Assembly: GCA_022447335.1 (NCBI GenBank) | Contig: JAKVCF010000121.1 | Span: 1-7,022 of the forward strand | Source of the DNA: Planctomycetota bacterium | GTDB lineage: Bacteria; Planctomycetota; UBA1135 | Direction: 5' to 3' | Length of the DNA: 7,022 bases | Shown: positions 1 through 6,472 of the stretch, one piece after another | Position numbering within the stretch: position 1 is the stretch's first letter | How the letters are laid out: every line of letters starts with the position of its first letter | Made by a program: the position numbers and the translations under genes | The notes under the pieces: generated by a model | Told to the model about the DNA's origin: nothing | Seen by the model: the letters and a program-made list of their open reading frames with translations, nothing else | Database searches by the model: none

Positions 1-603
1 CACAGAATCGCAAGTTTCCCGGGCACGGAAGAGATCGTGTGTAGCCATGAGTACGGCAACACCATCGGCAGCTAACTCGCGGACGCGCTCGGCGAGGTCA
101 TGGCTAGCACTCGGATCCAGACCCGAAGAAGGCTCATCAAGCACAACTGCACGAGCCTCTTTCGCAAGCGCAATGGCAAGCCCTACTTTTTGCCTCATAC
201 CCTTGGAATAAGTCGAAATACGTCGGTCATGAGCCGTGCCCTGCAAACCCACACGATCGAGGCACTGGACGGAGCTCGATCGATCCAACCTCTTCCCTGC
301 AAGCTTGCTAAACAACTGAAGATTTTCGACCCCGCTCAGGTGCGGATAAAGAGCGACTGCTTCCGACACATACGCGAGGATGCGCCGAGCCTCCTCGGGG
401 TTGGCCACAACATCAACCCCACCCACGCGAATCTTCCCCGCATGTGGCCGCAAAAGTCCCGTGATTAAATTAATCGTTGTGGACTTGCCCGCCCCGTTCG
501 GGCCGAGCAATCCAAAAACCTTTCCTTCTGGAACGACGAGATCCAGGCCGTCTAAGGCCCGATGACTCCCGTAGTTCATCACAACGTGTTCGAGTTCGAT
601 CAT
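1..603 (-). CDS. ABC transporter ATP-binding protein, ABC-2 type (3' end outside window)
   Basis: This is the nucleotide-binding subunit of an ABC transporter; it hydrolyses ATP at the inner face of the membrane to drive a separate permease. The minus strand is open from an ATG at 603 to the window edge, giving 201 residues. The motifs appear in order: Walker A GPNGAGKST (34-42), signature YSKGMRQK (132-139; SKGM replaces the usual LSGGQ, as is common in NatA/CcmA-like ATPases of ABC-2 exporters), Walker B AVVLDEP (152-158), D-loop SGLD (160-163) and H-loop ATHD (187-190). The Q-loop position holds Glu81 (YVSEA) instead of Gln. Family members run about 230-310 residues, so a C-terminal part is missing beyond the left edge, where the permease gene would also be expected. 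A purine-rich GAGAGAGAAG lies just upstream of the ATG and can serve as ribosome binding site. The gene is divergent from the TPR lipoprotein gene. The family is certain; the substrate is unknown. Confidence 0.95.
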   Translation of the reverse strand, partial: MIELEHVVMNYGSHRALDGLDLVVPEGKVFGLLGPNGAGKSTTINLITGLLRPHAGKIRVGGVDVVANPEEARRILAYVSEAVALYPHLSGVENLQLFSKLAGKRLDRSSSVQCLDRVGLQGTAHDRRISTYSKGMRQKVGLAIALAKEARAVVLDEPSSGLDPSASHDLAERVRELAADGVAVLMATHDLFRARETCDSV

Positions 604-634
604 GTCAACTTCTCTCTCACCAAGGAGCGAGGGG

Positions 635-646
635 CACGCTAGCGTG
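635..646. repeat. Perfect 12-base palindrome in the divergent intergenic region
   Basis: CACGCTAGCGTG is a perfect inverted repeat with no spacer. It lies about 30 bases upstream of the ABC ATPase start and about 90 bases upstream of the lipoprotein ATG, in the only divergent promoter region of the window. Its position and symmetry would suit a binding site for a dimeric repressor or activator acting on one or both genes. One or two perfect 12-base palindromes are expected by chance in 7 kb, so the location is the main argument. I could not identify convincing -35/-10 boxes on either strand of 604-733. Confidence 0.35.
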
Positions 647-733
647 TAACACAAACTATGCCAAGGCGTGCAGAACAAAAAAAGCTATTCAAACTTCTCC
701 CGAGGTCTGCACACTCATAACAACCGAGTCGCT

Positions 734-2392
734 ATGTTTCCATTGATGCGCGCCCCGCTCCACACCGTCGTCGCCCTTCTTTTCATTGGCCTAGCGGCCT
801 GCCAGATCAATCCATCCGAAGACACGCCCCTCCTCTTCGATGGCTATGGTGGCTATCACCGCACAGTCAGCCATGCGAACACTGAAACCCAACTCTGGGT
901 CGACCAAGGACTACAACTCCTTTACGGCTTCAATCACGACGAAGGTGTGCGCTCTTTCCAGCACGCCACCCACTTGAGTCCTGAATGTCCGATGGCGTGG
1001 TGGGGCATTGCCTACGGATACGGCGTGGATGTCAATGACCAAGAGGTCACTGCTGAGGAAGCCCAAGCTGGCGCAAACGCAGCACAACGCGCGCTCTCTC
1101 TCATCGGTCAAGCCACACCTGTGGAGCAGGCCCTGATTCGCGCCGCCGCAACGCGCGCAGTCTTCCCCATGCCCGAGGATCGCCGACCGCTCGACGAAGC
1201 CTATGCCGCTAGCATGCGCGAGGCTTGGCAAGCCTTTCCAGAAGATGCGGATATTGGCACGCTCTATGCCGAAGCCCTCATGAACTTGCAGCCTTGGGCT
1301 TATTGGTCTGCCAGCGGCCAGCCCCTCGGCGATGCCCTCGAAATCGTGAGCACCTTGGAGCGCGTACTCGCCCTCGATCCGAATCATCCCGGCGCCAATC
1401 ACTTTTATATCCACGCCGTCGAAGCGTCGAGTGACCCCGACCGCGCGGCCCTAGCAGCAGATCGCCTCCGCACCCTCGTCCCAGGCAGTGGCCATCTCGT
1501 CCACATGCCTTCGCACATCTATATCAATATTGGCCGCTATAACGACGCCGCAGAAGCCAATGAAGCGGCAATCAAAGCTGACGAAGCCTACTTTTCCCAA
1601 GTAAGCGAACAGGGCTTCTACAAAATCTACTTTATCCACAATATTCACTTCCTTGGCTTTGCCAACATGATGCGTGGCAAGTCTGAAGCCGCGATCGAAG
1701 TCTTCCAAGCAATGGAAGATCAGGTTCCTCCCGCCTTCTTGCAAAACTTCACACAGTTTGCTGACGGCTTGATGACAGCTCGCCTGCATGCGCTCATTCG
1801 CTTTGGCCTTTGGCAAGAGATCTTGGATGTCGATCCCTATCCCGAATACCGCAAACTCAGCCGCGCAATGCGAGCTTATGCACGAACCATCGCGCTCGCC
1901 AACCTCCAGCGTACGGAAGAGGCCCGAGAAGAGCTGAAGCGCTTTAAATCCCTTCAGTCGGAAGTTCCGGAAGACTGGTCTGTCGGCCAAAACGCCGCAC
2001 CCACAGTGCTCTCCATTTCGCACATGATGGCGGAGGGAGAGCTCCTCTGGCGTGAAGGTAACGCCGATGCGGCTATTGCAAAACTAAGACAAGCCGTGGC
2101 AGCAGAAGATCAGCTGATTTACGACGAGCCTCCCGGCTGGATGCTCCCCGTCCGACACGCCCTCGGAGCGATTTTGTTGGCAGCAGGAAGACCCCAACAA
2201 GCAGAAAAGGTCTACCGCGACGATCTCGTGGATTGGCGAGAAAATGCGTGGTCACTGCTCGGCCTTGAACAAGCTTTGCGCGAGCAAGGGCGCACCGTCG
2301 AAGCGGACGCCCTTCTTCCGCGCGTCGAAGCGGCGTGGGCTCAAGCCGATATCGCCCCCCCCGCCTCATGCTATTGCGGCGTGACGGAATAA
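734..2392 (+). CDS. TPR-repeat lipoprotein of unknown function, His-rich with C-terminal CxC
   Basis: A 552-residue exported protein. Residues 1-23 form a lipoprotein signal: a short basic start, a hydrophobic stretch (TVVALLFIGL) and the lipobox LAAC, with Cys23 as the predicted lipidated residue. The frame opens further upstream at a GTG (668), but the ATG at 734 (or 746) places the signal correctly; no strong ribosome binding site decides between them. The mature part is alpha-helical and TPR-like, clearest near 430-530 (GELLWREGNADAAIAKL, LGAILLAAGRPQQAEKVY, LEQALREQGRTVEA). The elements FNHDE, AWWGIAYG, NHFYIHAVE, HMPSHIY and EPPGWMLPVR match a widespread family of uncharacterised bacterial TPR proteins as I remember it. 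Histidines cluster at 42/47/68, 223/227, 254/257/261 and 302/305, and the protein ends with Cys546-x-Cys548, so metal or haem binding is possible but unproven. It is divergent from the ABC gene and convergent with the SanA gene 33 bases downstream. Confidence 0.9.
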   Translation: MFPLMRAPLHTVVALLFIGLAACQINPSEDTPLLFDGYGGYHRTVSHANTETQLWVDQGLQLLYGFNHDEGVRSFQHATHLSPECPMAWWGIAYGYGVDVNDQEVTAEEAQAGANAAQRALSLIGQATPVEQALIRAAATRAVFPMPEDRRPLDEAYAASMREAWQAFPEDADIGTLYAEALMNLQPWAYWSASGQPLGDALEIVSTLERVLALDPNHPGANHFYIHAVEASSDPDRAALAADRLRTLVPGSGHLVHMPSHIYINIGRYNDAAEANEAAIKADEAYFSQVSEQGFYKIYFIHNIHFLGFANMMRGKSEAAIEVFQAMEDQVPPAFLQNFTQFADGLMTARLHALIRFGLWQEILDVDPYPEYRKLSRAMRAYARTIALANLQRTEEAREELKRFKSLQSEVPEDWSVGQNAAPTVLSISHMMAEGELLWREGNADAAIAKLRQAVAAEDQLIYDEPPGWMLPVRHALGAILLAAGRPQQAEKVYRDDLVDWRENAWSLLGLEQALREQGRTVEADALLPRVEAAWAQADIAPPASCYCGVTE

Positions 2393-2425
2393 AAAAAGCT
2401 CTTGCCGCAGTGGCAGTCGACCTTG

Positions 2426-3109
2426 TCAGCCAATCTCTCTGGGCTCGCCAAAGTGTCTCGACTGGACGCCCAGCACAAGGGTGTCTAGCACTGCCTGTGC
2501 CCGCGCAGCAAACTCGCGGACACGGATCCTTAAGCCAGTTGCGCCTCCCACATCTTCGGCGCAATAGCCCACAACATCGAGTTCGGCTTCACGTGCCAGA
2601 TAGACCGCGCGCAAGCAATGGAACTCCTGAGTGACCGCTACAAAGCCGTCCAGCTGGAAGATCTCCTTGGCACGAATTACCGAATCGAAGGTGCGCATCC
2701 CACCAGAATCGCACTCGATGTGCTTTTCCGGCACACCCAATGCCACAAGATCTTTCATCATGTGCGCCGGCTCGTCATATCCTCCACTGGCCAAAATACG
2801 GGTCACGACACCTGTCTCGTAAAGATCGAGGACCGCCTGAATCCGCCTGATGTAGAAGCGGTTTACATTGCCACTGGGAGCGTACTTAGCTGTACCCAGC
2901 ACAAGTGCGACTCGGCGCGGCGGAACTTGATCGAGAGCACGGTAGACATAGTGTGAAGCCACCGAATCCCCGTAGGCAGCGGCCACTATAAGTGGCACGA
3001 CGGTGACCAAGAGAAGCAAGGTGAGCAGCTTCCATCGGCGATGCAAGAATGCAAGCACCCTCTTCTGACGACGAGTTGGGACGAGATCCAAGGAATTATT
3101 CGAACGCAC
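2426..3109 (-). CDS. sanA: SanA-like DUF218 (YdcF-fold) inner-membrane protein
   Basis: A 227-residue protein of the SanA branch of the DUF218/YdcF family. E. coli and Salmonella SanA is an inner-membrane protein affecting envelope permeability and vancomycin exclusion at high temperature; its biochemical activity is unsettled. A single N-terminal membrane segment spans about 28-46 (LLTLLLLVTVVPLIVAAAY), followed by a periplasmic DUF218 domain: VALVLGTAKY (67-76), RFYIRRIQAVLDLYETG (84-100), LASGGYDEP (106-114), SGGMRTFDSVIRAKEIF (135-151), VTQEFHCLRAVYLA (159-172) and the SanA-typical IRVREFAARAQAVLD. By memory of the E. coli protein, the loop after the SG motif is several residues shorter here. 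The start is GTG at 3109; the codon immediately before it is a stop, so nothing earlier is possible. The ribosome binding site is poor, and a later TTG/GTG start before the membrane segment cannot be excluded. It is the last gene of the four-gene minus-strand cluster, 91 bases after the VOC gene. Confidence 0.9.
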   Translation of the reverse strand: MRSNNSLDLVPTRRQKRVLAFLHRRWKLLTLLLLVTVVPLIVAAAYGDSVASHYVYRALDQVPPRRVALVLGTAKYAPSGNVNRFYIRRIQAVLDLYETGVVTRILASGGYDEPAHMMKDLVALGVPEKHIECDSGGMRTFDSVIRAKEIFQLDGFVAVTQEFHCLRAVYLAREAELDVVGYCAEDVGGATGLRIRVREFAARAQAVLDTLVLGVQSRHFGEPREIG

Positions 3110-3154
3110 TCACTAACCACCACAACGCGAACCTTTGCACCTTGCATCCTATGC

Positions 3155-3176
3155 CTGGAAGATGACTAGATTCCAG
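3155..3176. repeat. Short inverted repeat between VOC and sanA genes
   Basis: CTGGAA (3155-3160) and TTCCAG (3171-3176) are perfect 6-base arms around a 10-base loop, in the 91-base gap between the VOC stop and the sanA start. No T-tract follows on either strand, so it does not look like an intrinsic terminator. It may be a weak mRNA hairpin in a polycistronic transcript, or chance. Confidence 0.25.
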
Positions 3177-3200
3177 CGTCATCAAGTCTTCTCTCGAGAC

Positions 3201-3596
3201 TTAAATCTGACCACTGCTTATGGGCGGATGATAGAGAATCTGGATGACATGACCATCAGGATCTGGAAAGTAAAAGGAGCGAGCGCCGTCTCGGTGAGTC
3301 TTGGCTGGGGCAAAGGGCTCATGGCCAAGAGCGCGAATATGTGATTCCCATTGATCAACCGCATTCATGGTCGGTACGAGGAAGCCGATGTGATCAAGGT
3401 TGACCTTCTTGGCAACCGTTCCCTTGTGGATAGCGAGGTTATCTGCCCCTCCGGTGAGGTAAGCATTGTCCAAATCAGGCTGCCACTCCAGCTCCATCCC
3501 GAACACCCCACAATAAAACGCCACGCTGCGCCCCACGTCCTCGACATACAGCGCCACATGACGCAAACCCTCAATCGGCGGAAACTTCCCACTCAT
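3201..3596 (-). CDS. VOC-family protein (glyoxalase/bleomycin-resistance/dioxygenase fold)
   Basis: A 131-residue single-domain vicinal oxygen chelate protein, the normal length for this superfamily of small metal-dependent enzymes (glyoxalases, fosfomycin and bleomycin resistance proteins, epimerases, dioxygenases). Two beta-alpha-beta-beta-beta modules are visible. Module 1 begins LRHVALYVEDVGRSVAFYC (11-29) with the FY..VFGMEL motif, and module 2 begins LDHIGFLV (67-74) and ends FYFPDPDGHVIQILYHP (108-124). Candidate metal ligands from the fold are His13, His57 (NLAIHKG), His69 and Gln119, which aligns with the usual Glu of the last strand. There is no signal peptide, so it is probably cytoplasmic. 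The ATG at 3596 begins just before the first strand, and the ribosome binding site is weak. It lies between the DUF1800 gene (55 bases upstream) and sanA (91 bases downstream) in the same orientation. The fold is clear; substrate and reaction cannot be read from sequence, and a symbol such as gloA is not justified. Confidence 0.9.
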   Translation of the reverse strand: MSGKFPPIEGLRHVALYVEDVGRSVAFYCGVFGMELEWQPDLDNAYLTGGADNLAIHKGTVAKKVNLDHIGFLVPTMNAVDQWESHIRALGHEPFAPAKTHRDGARSFYFPDPDGHVIQILYHPPISSGQI

Positions 3597-3651
3597 GCCA
3601 ACAGCCTAACGACGCCTGGACCCCCTTGCCCTCAGCGTCATATTTAAGACC

Positions 3652-5406
3652 CTACTGCCGCTGGAACTCGGGAGACCCAAGTAAAAGCGCGACCAATGTC
3701 GGAGCAATTTCTTGGGCGCGAGGACCGCGTCGCTGGGTACGTCGACTCTCGAGATAATCGGTGAGAGTCTGCTTGAGAGCCCGCGTGGTCTGGCTGCCAA
3801 TGCCGGCAGGCACGATGCGATCTGCAAGGACTGCAGGCCAGGCTTCGGCCTCATGCCCAACAAGCCAATCGGCAAACTGAGACCGGCCGCCCGGTAAGTA
3901 AATGCCACGCATCCGACCACCGACCAATTGTTCGGCGAAGCTCCAGCGGTAGGCCATGGCTCCAGGATCAAGCCAATCTTCGGCAGAGTCGGACCAACCG
4001 GTGGGAACGCCGCATTGGTAAAGAGGCATGCCCATTTCAGTGAGTGAACGTAGCACGTGACGCGGCGCATGCACTTCGGCACCGACAGCGCGTAGCGCAC
4101 TAACTACGAACTCCCACGGCGTCTTGACCTTACCCTGATAAAGTTCGCGATCATAAAAAGACGGGTTCAACACAATGGCGCGCACGACTTGGGTGAGATC
4201 GCCATCGTGTTCTTTCCAGGCCTGCTTAGCGGCATCAACCAGCACTTCCGGCTCGTGATCAGCAGCCAAGCGGCGCACTAGCTTGCGTGAAACGTAATCA
4301 GCAGTGCTCGGATGCTCTGCCAAGCGCCTCAAAATCTCTTCGCCCTGCTTCATAGAGGCCTCCCCCGCCATTGGCAGAGGCTCACCAAAGAGATCTTTCT
4401 CTCCCAGCTGATGACGACGTCCGTCAAAAAGAAAGCTATAAGCCTCGTCAGGATCATCTGAACGTCGGTGAAAGGTCCACCCAGTCATCGCCTCGGAAAC
4501 TGTGACCACATCCTCCTGCTCGTAAACATTGTCGACACCTAAAGTGTGAAGCTCTAAGAGTTCGCGCGCATAGTTTTCATTGGGGCCACTACCTGCCTGC
4601 CGACGAAGAGTCTCTTCAATTCGCTCAGGCGAAGCTCCCCGTCGCTCCGCCCGCCTTCTGAAGCGCTCAAGCTCCTCCGTCGAATATCGGCGACGACTTT
4701 GCGCCTGGTCCAAGTAGTTAAGCATCGCAGGGTGCCGAGCGGTTGCGACCAGCATCTCTTCAAAGCTCCCCCACATATGCCCACGCAGCACATGCCGCTC
4801 CCACTCGGGCATCCAGAATGCGGCTTCGCGCCCGCCCTTACGAGAGTCGATGCTGAAGTGATTACGCCAAAAGTCAGCAATCACCTCTTCTCCTTGAAGA
4901 TCGCTTTCGATGGCACGCGCCAGGGTTGCGCCGAGGAACTCAGATTGAAGCTGGTTGGTCAGCTTTTGGTACTCATCCCTTGCAATCTCGCGCCGTGCAC
5001 GCACCTGCTCCCGCTCGAGCTCAGTCAGCTGGGCCATGTCAACAGATTCACCTAACGCGTAGAAGAGGTCCAACTCACCCGCTTCGTGCGCCATCCGCTG
5101 CACCCAAGCAAATGCCTCGCCGGGCGACATATTGATGCCACCCAACTCCGAGATACGAAGTTCAAGGCGCGGATTCTTCGTACGCCCTGGCTTGAGCTGG
5201 CGATCTACCCAGTTAACAATGCCTATACGCTCAACCGTGGCAAGCTCAACCGGCGTCGGATGATAAGCCAGCCGCGAAAGCAAATGTATGGCGCGCTCGC
5301 GTGGATTCAGCGTCAAATCGGCGGATCTCTGTTGTGGATCGTGCCCGCCCATGACCTCACCCTGCACCGGGGCGAGCGTCAGTAGCAAGATAGAAAAGGT
5401 CGGCAT
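3652..5406 (-). CDS. DUF1800 family protein, probably exported
   Basis: A 584-residue protein of the DUF1800 family, whose function is unknown. Family hallmarks in order: AIHLLSRLAYHPTPVEL (39-55), the N-terminal helix block with VNWVDRQL (64-71), VIADFWRNHFSID (175-187), NENYARELLELHTLGV (276-291), AMTGWTF (306-312), DYVSRKLVRRLA (370-381), KVKTPWEFVVSALRA (426-440) and GMPLYQCGVPTGWSD (459-473), with the family-typical ending LLLGSPEFQRQ. The length is usual and the reading frame intact. The N-terminus has a short hydrophobic stretch (SILLLTLAPVQG), compatible with a weak signal peptide and periplasmic location. The ATG at 5406 is preferred to the in-frame TTG at 5412, because AGGGAG sits six bases before the ATG but abuts the TTG. 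Residues 125-170 and 235-275 are charged and helical, possibly coiled coil. Members are usually followed by a DUF1501 gene; here the next gene is a VOC protein. Confidence 0.93.
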   Translation of the reverse strand: MPTFSILLLTLAPVQGEVMGGHDPQQRSADLTLNPRERAIHLLSRLAYHPTPVELATVERIGIVNWVDRQLKPGRTKNPRLELRISELGGINMSPGEAFAWVQRMAHEAGELDLFYALGESVDMAQLTELEREQVRARREIARDEYQKLTNQLQSEFLGATLARAIESDLQGEEVIADFWRNHFSIDSRKGGREAAFWMPEWERHVLRGHMWGSFEEMLVATARHPAMLNYLDQAQSRRRYSTEELERFRRRAERRGASPERIEETLRRQAGSGPNENYARELLELHTLGVDNVYEQEDVVTVSEAMTGWTFHRRSDDPDEAYSFLFDGRRHQLGEKDLFGEPLPMAGEASMKQGEEILRRLAEHPSTADYVSRKLVRRLAADHEPEVLVDAAKQAWKEHDGDLTQVVRAIVLNPSFYDRELYQGKVKTPWEFVVSALRAVGAEVHAPRHVLRSLTEMGMPLYQCGVPTGWSDSAEDWLDPGAMAYRWSFAEQLVGGRMRGIYLPGGRSQFADWLVGHEAEAWPAVLADRIVPAGIGSQTTRALKQTLTDYLESRRTQRRGPRAQEIAPTLVALLLGSPEFQRQ

Positions 5407-5412
5407 GCTCAA

Positions 5413-5418
5413 CTCCCT
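5413..5418 (-). promoter_or_regulatory. Shine-Dalgarno site fixing the DUF1800 start
   Basis: AGGGAG on the minus strand lies six bases before the ATG at 5406. It directly touches the alternative TTG at 5412, which would be too close for initiation. This is the best ribosome binding site in the window and settles the start of the DUF1800 gene. Confidence 0.7.
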
Positions 5419-5467
5419 AACCCTACCTTAAGAGGCTGGTTCCGAGCGGAGACAAACTCAAGACCTC

Positions 5468-6349
5468 TCACGTTTCACCATCCTCGGCCAGCCCTTCTTC
5501 ACCCTCGTTCTGCGCCATCACATAGGCTGTCTGCCCACCAATCAGAAGGCACATAGAAACCAACCAAAGGAAGAACATCAACAAGAAGAAGCTCGCCAGA
5601 CTCCCGTAAATCCTGTCAAAGTTTCCAAGGCTTCGCAGCCACTGACGGAAACCAGTGCCCAGCGCTAGCCAACCAAGCACAGTCGGCACCGCACCGTAAA
5701 AAAGATAGCGATACGGCAGGCGACGCGAAGGTAAATAACGGTAGGCCATCACTACGCCAATCAGTAAAAAAATGATGGCGATCGGCCAACGGAAAAAAGG
5801 CCAAGTCGCCGCCGCCCCATCCTCAAGTCCGATCAATCCCACAAAAAACTTAGCGAGCTGCTGCCCACCAAGCAGCAGAAGCTGCGCTAGGCCCACGAAT
5901 AAGATCGCAAACAGAGTGATCAGCAAATCGACAACCTTAAGCTTGGCGAAGTTGCGATGTCGCTCCGGACGAAAGACGCGGTCCAAACCTTTGCGGGCCC
6001 CTTCGATTCCACGTGAAGCCGCCCATAGCGCCGCAAAGGCCCACAGCAACAAACTCCCTGATGGACGCCGAAGCGCGAACTCTTCCACATAACGCTCAAT
6101 GAGCACACCAAGCTCCTTGGAAACACCGTGAAAGCTCCTCCCCACTGCTTTCGCCATGTCCCCACTAAGTGGCAAAAGATCTAGGACCCAGACCATCAGA
6201 ATGAGGGTCGGGAACAACGCCAGCATGAAGTAGTACGTCATCTGCGCTGCAATGCCGCCTAAATCTTCCTCGCGCATCGCGTGAAAGAAGCGACTAATAA
6301 AGTTGCGAATCGACTGCGTCAGCCAACGCGTCAGCGGGAGCGGGCCCAT
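5468..6349 (-). CDS. YihY/BrkB family inner-membrane protein
   Basis: A 293-residue polytopic membrane protein of the YihY (Virul_fac_BrkB) family, once misannotated as ribonuclease BN. Its molecular function is unresolved, and transport or envelope roles have been proposed. Six hydrophobic segments can be seen at about 38-60, 98-114, 138-161, 187-205, 214-232 and 248-277. Family motifs include AAQMTYYFMLALFPTLI (34-50), the ALWAASRGIEGARKGLDRVF block (107-126, before the third membrane segment), AYRYLPSRRLPYRYLFYGA (202-220) and IYGSLASFFLLMFFLWLVS (247-265), ending in a GGQTAYV segment. A short acidic tail (NEGEEGLAEDGE) is expected in the cytoplasm. Length is typical. The ATG at 6349 has a weak ribosome binding site; Met25 is an alternative start that would still keep all membrane segments. 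It is the first gene after the strong terminator and so probably heads the four-gene transcript; its stop is 61 bases before the DUF1800 ATG. Confidence 0.93.
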   Translation of the reverse strand: MGPLPLTRWLTQSIRNFISRFFHAMREEDLGGIAAQMTYYFMLALFPTLILMVWVLDLLPLSGDMAKAVGRSFHGVSKELGVLIERYVEEFALRRPSGSLLLWAFAALWAASRGIEGARKGLDRVFRPERHRNFAKLKVVDLLITLFAILFVGLAQLLLLGGQQLAKFFVGLIGLEDGAAATWPFFRWPIAIIFLLIGVVMAYRYLPSRRLPYRYLFYGAVPTVLGWLALGTGFRQWLRSLGNFDRIYGSLASFFLLMFFLWLVSMCLLIGGQTAYVMAQNEGEEGLAEDGET

Positions 6350-6397
6350 ACGCCAAAATCATAAGGCCGCGGACAGCCGCCTGTACTTCACAGACTA

Positions 6398-6415
6398 GAT
6401 CAGGGCTACCTGATC
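6398..6415. repeat. Perfect hairpin between terminator and YihY gene
   Basis: GATCAGG (6398-6404) and CCTGATC (6409-6415) form a perfect 7-base stem with a four-base loop. On the minus strand it starts two bases after the T-tract of the terminator and lies about 50 bases upstream of the YihY ATG. No T-tract follows it on either strand, so it is not an intrinsic terminator by itself. It could be an operator or 5'-leader hairpin of the YihY transcript, or part of a compound terminator. Confidence 0.45.
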
Positions 6416-6416
6416 C

Positions 6417-6452
6417 AAAGAAAAAGAGGCCCGAGCCGAAGCCCGAGCCTCT
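6417..6452 (-). terminator. Strong intrinsic terminator of the secreted-protein gene
   Basis: Read on the minus strand, a 12-base-pair stem (arms 6441-6452 and 6425-6436, two G-U wobbles, otherwise perfect and GC-rich) closes a UUCG tetraloop in the extra-stable C(UUCG)G context. It is followed by a T-rich tract, TTTTTCTTT. This is a textbook Rho-independent terminator about 20 bases after the stop codon of the gene at the right edge. It insulates that gene from the YihY-led cluster downstream. The plus strand lacks a following T-tract, so it acts in one direction only. Confidence 0.92.
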
Positions 6453-6455
6453 GGA

Positions 6456-6472
6456 AGACGGAAAATCCGTCT
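6456..6472 (-). repeat. Perfect hairpin overlapping the stop codon
   Basis: AGACGGA (6456-6462) and TCCGTCT (6466-6472) form a perfect 7-base stem with a three-base loop (T-rich on the minus strand). Read on the minus strand it begins inside the TAG stop codon of the secreted-protein gene and ends three bases before the terminator stem. It may stabilise the mRNA 3' end or help terminate; its closeness to the strong terminator suggests a compound 3' structure. Confidence 0.5.

Noticed and set aside
668..733. GTG at 668 as the start of the TPR lipoprotein
   Set aside because: It would put 22 polar residues ahead of the lipoprotein signal; the ATG at 734 or 746 gives a standard signal of normal length.
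100..746. Three plus-strand open frames over the ABC ATPase and intergenic region
   Set aside because: They are antisense to all ABC motifs of the minus-strand gene; the real ATPase frame runs off the left edge.
911..2023. Two long minus-strand open frames opposite the TPR lipoprotein gene
   Set aside because: They lie antisense to a well-supported gene, have low-complexity Cys/His/Gly-rich translations and no initiation signals; they are typical shadows in GC-rich DNA.
2391..2415. Possible minus-strand terminator for sanA: TGCC/GGCA hairpin followed by seven T residues
   Set aside because: The stem is only four base pairs and is separated from the T-tract by five bases; the A-run also simply follows the TAA of the convergent lipoprotein gene.
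3606..4100. 164-residue minus-strand open frame inside the DUF1800 gene
   Set aside because: It overlaps a well-supported DUF1800 coding sequence in another frame and shows no recognisable motif; it is a shadow frame.
5468..6349. Annotation of the YihY protein as ribonuclease BN
   Set aside because: This is a historical misassignment; the protein is polytopic and has no metallo-beta-lactamase nuclease motifs.
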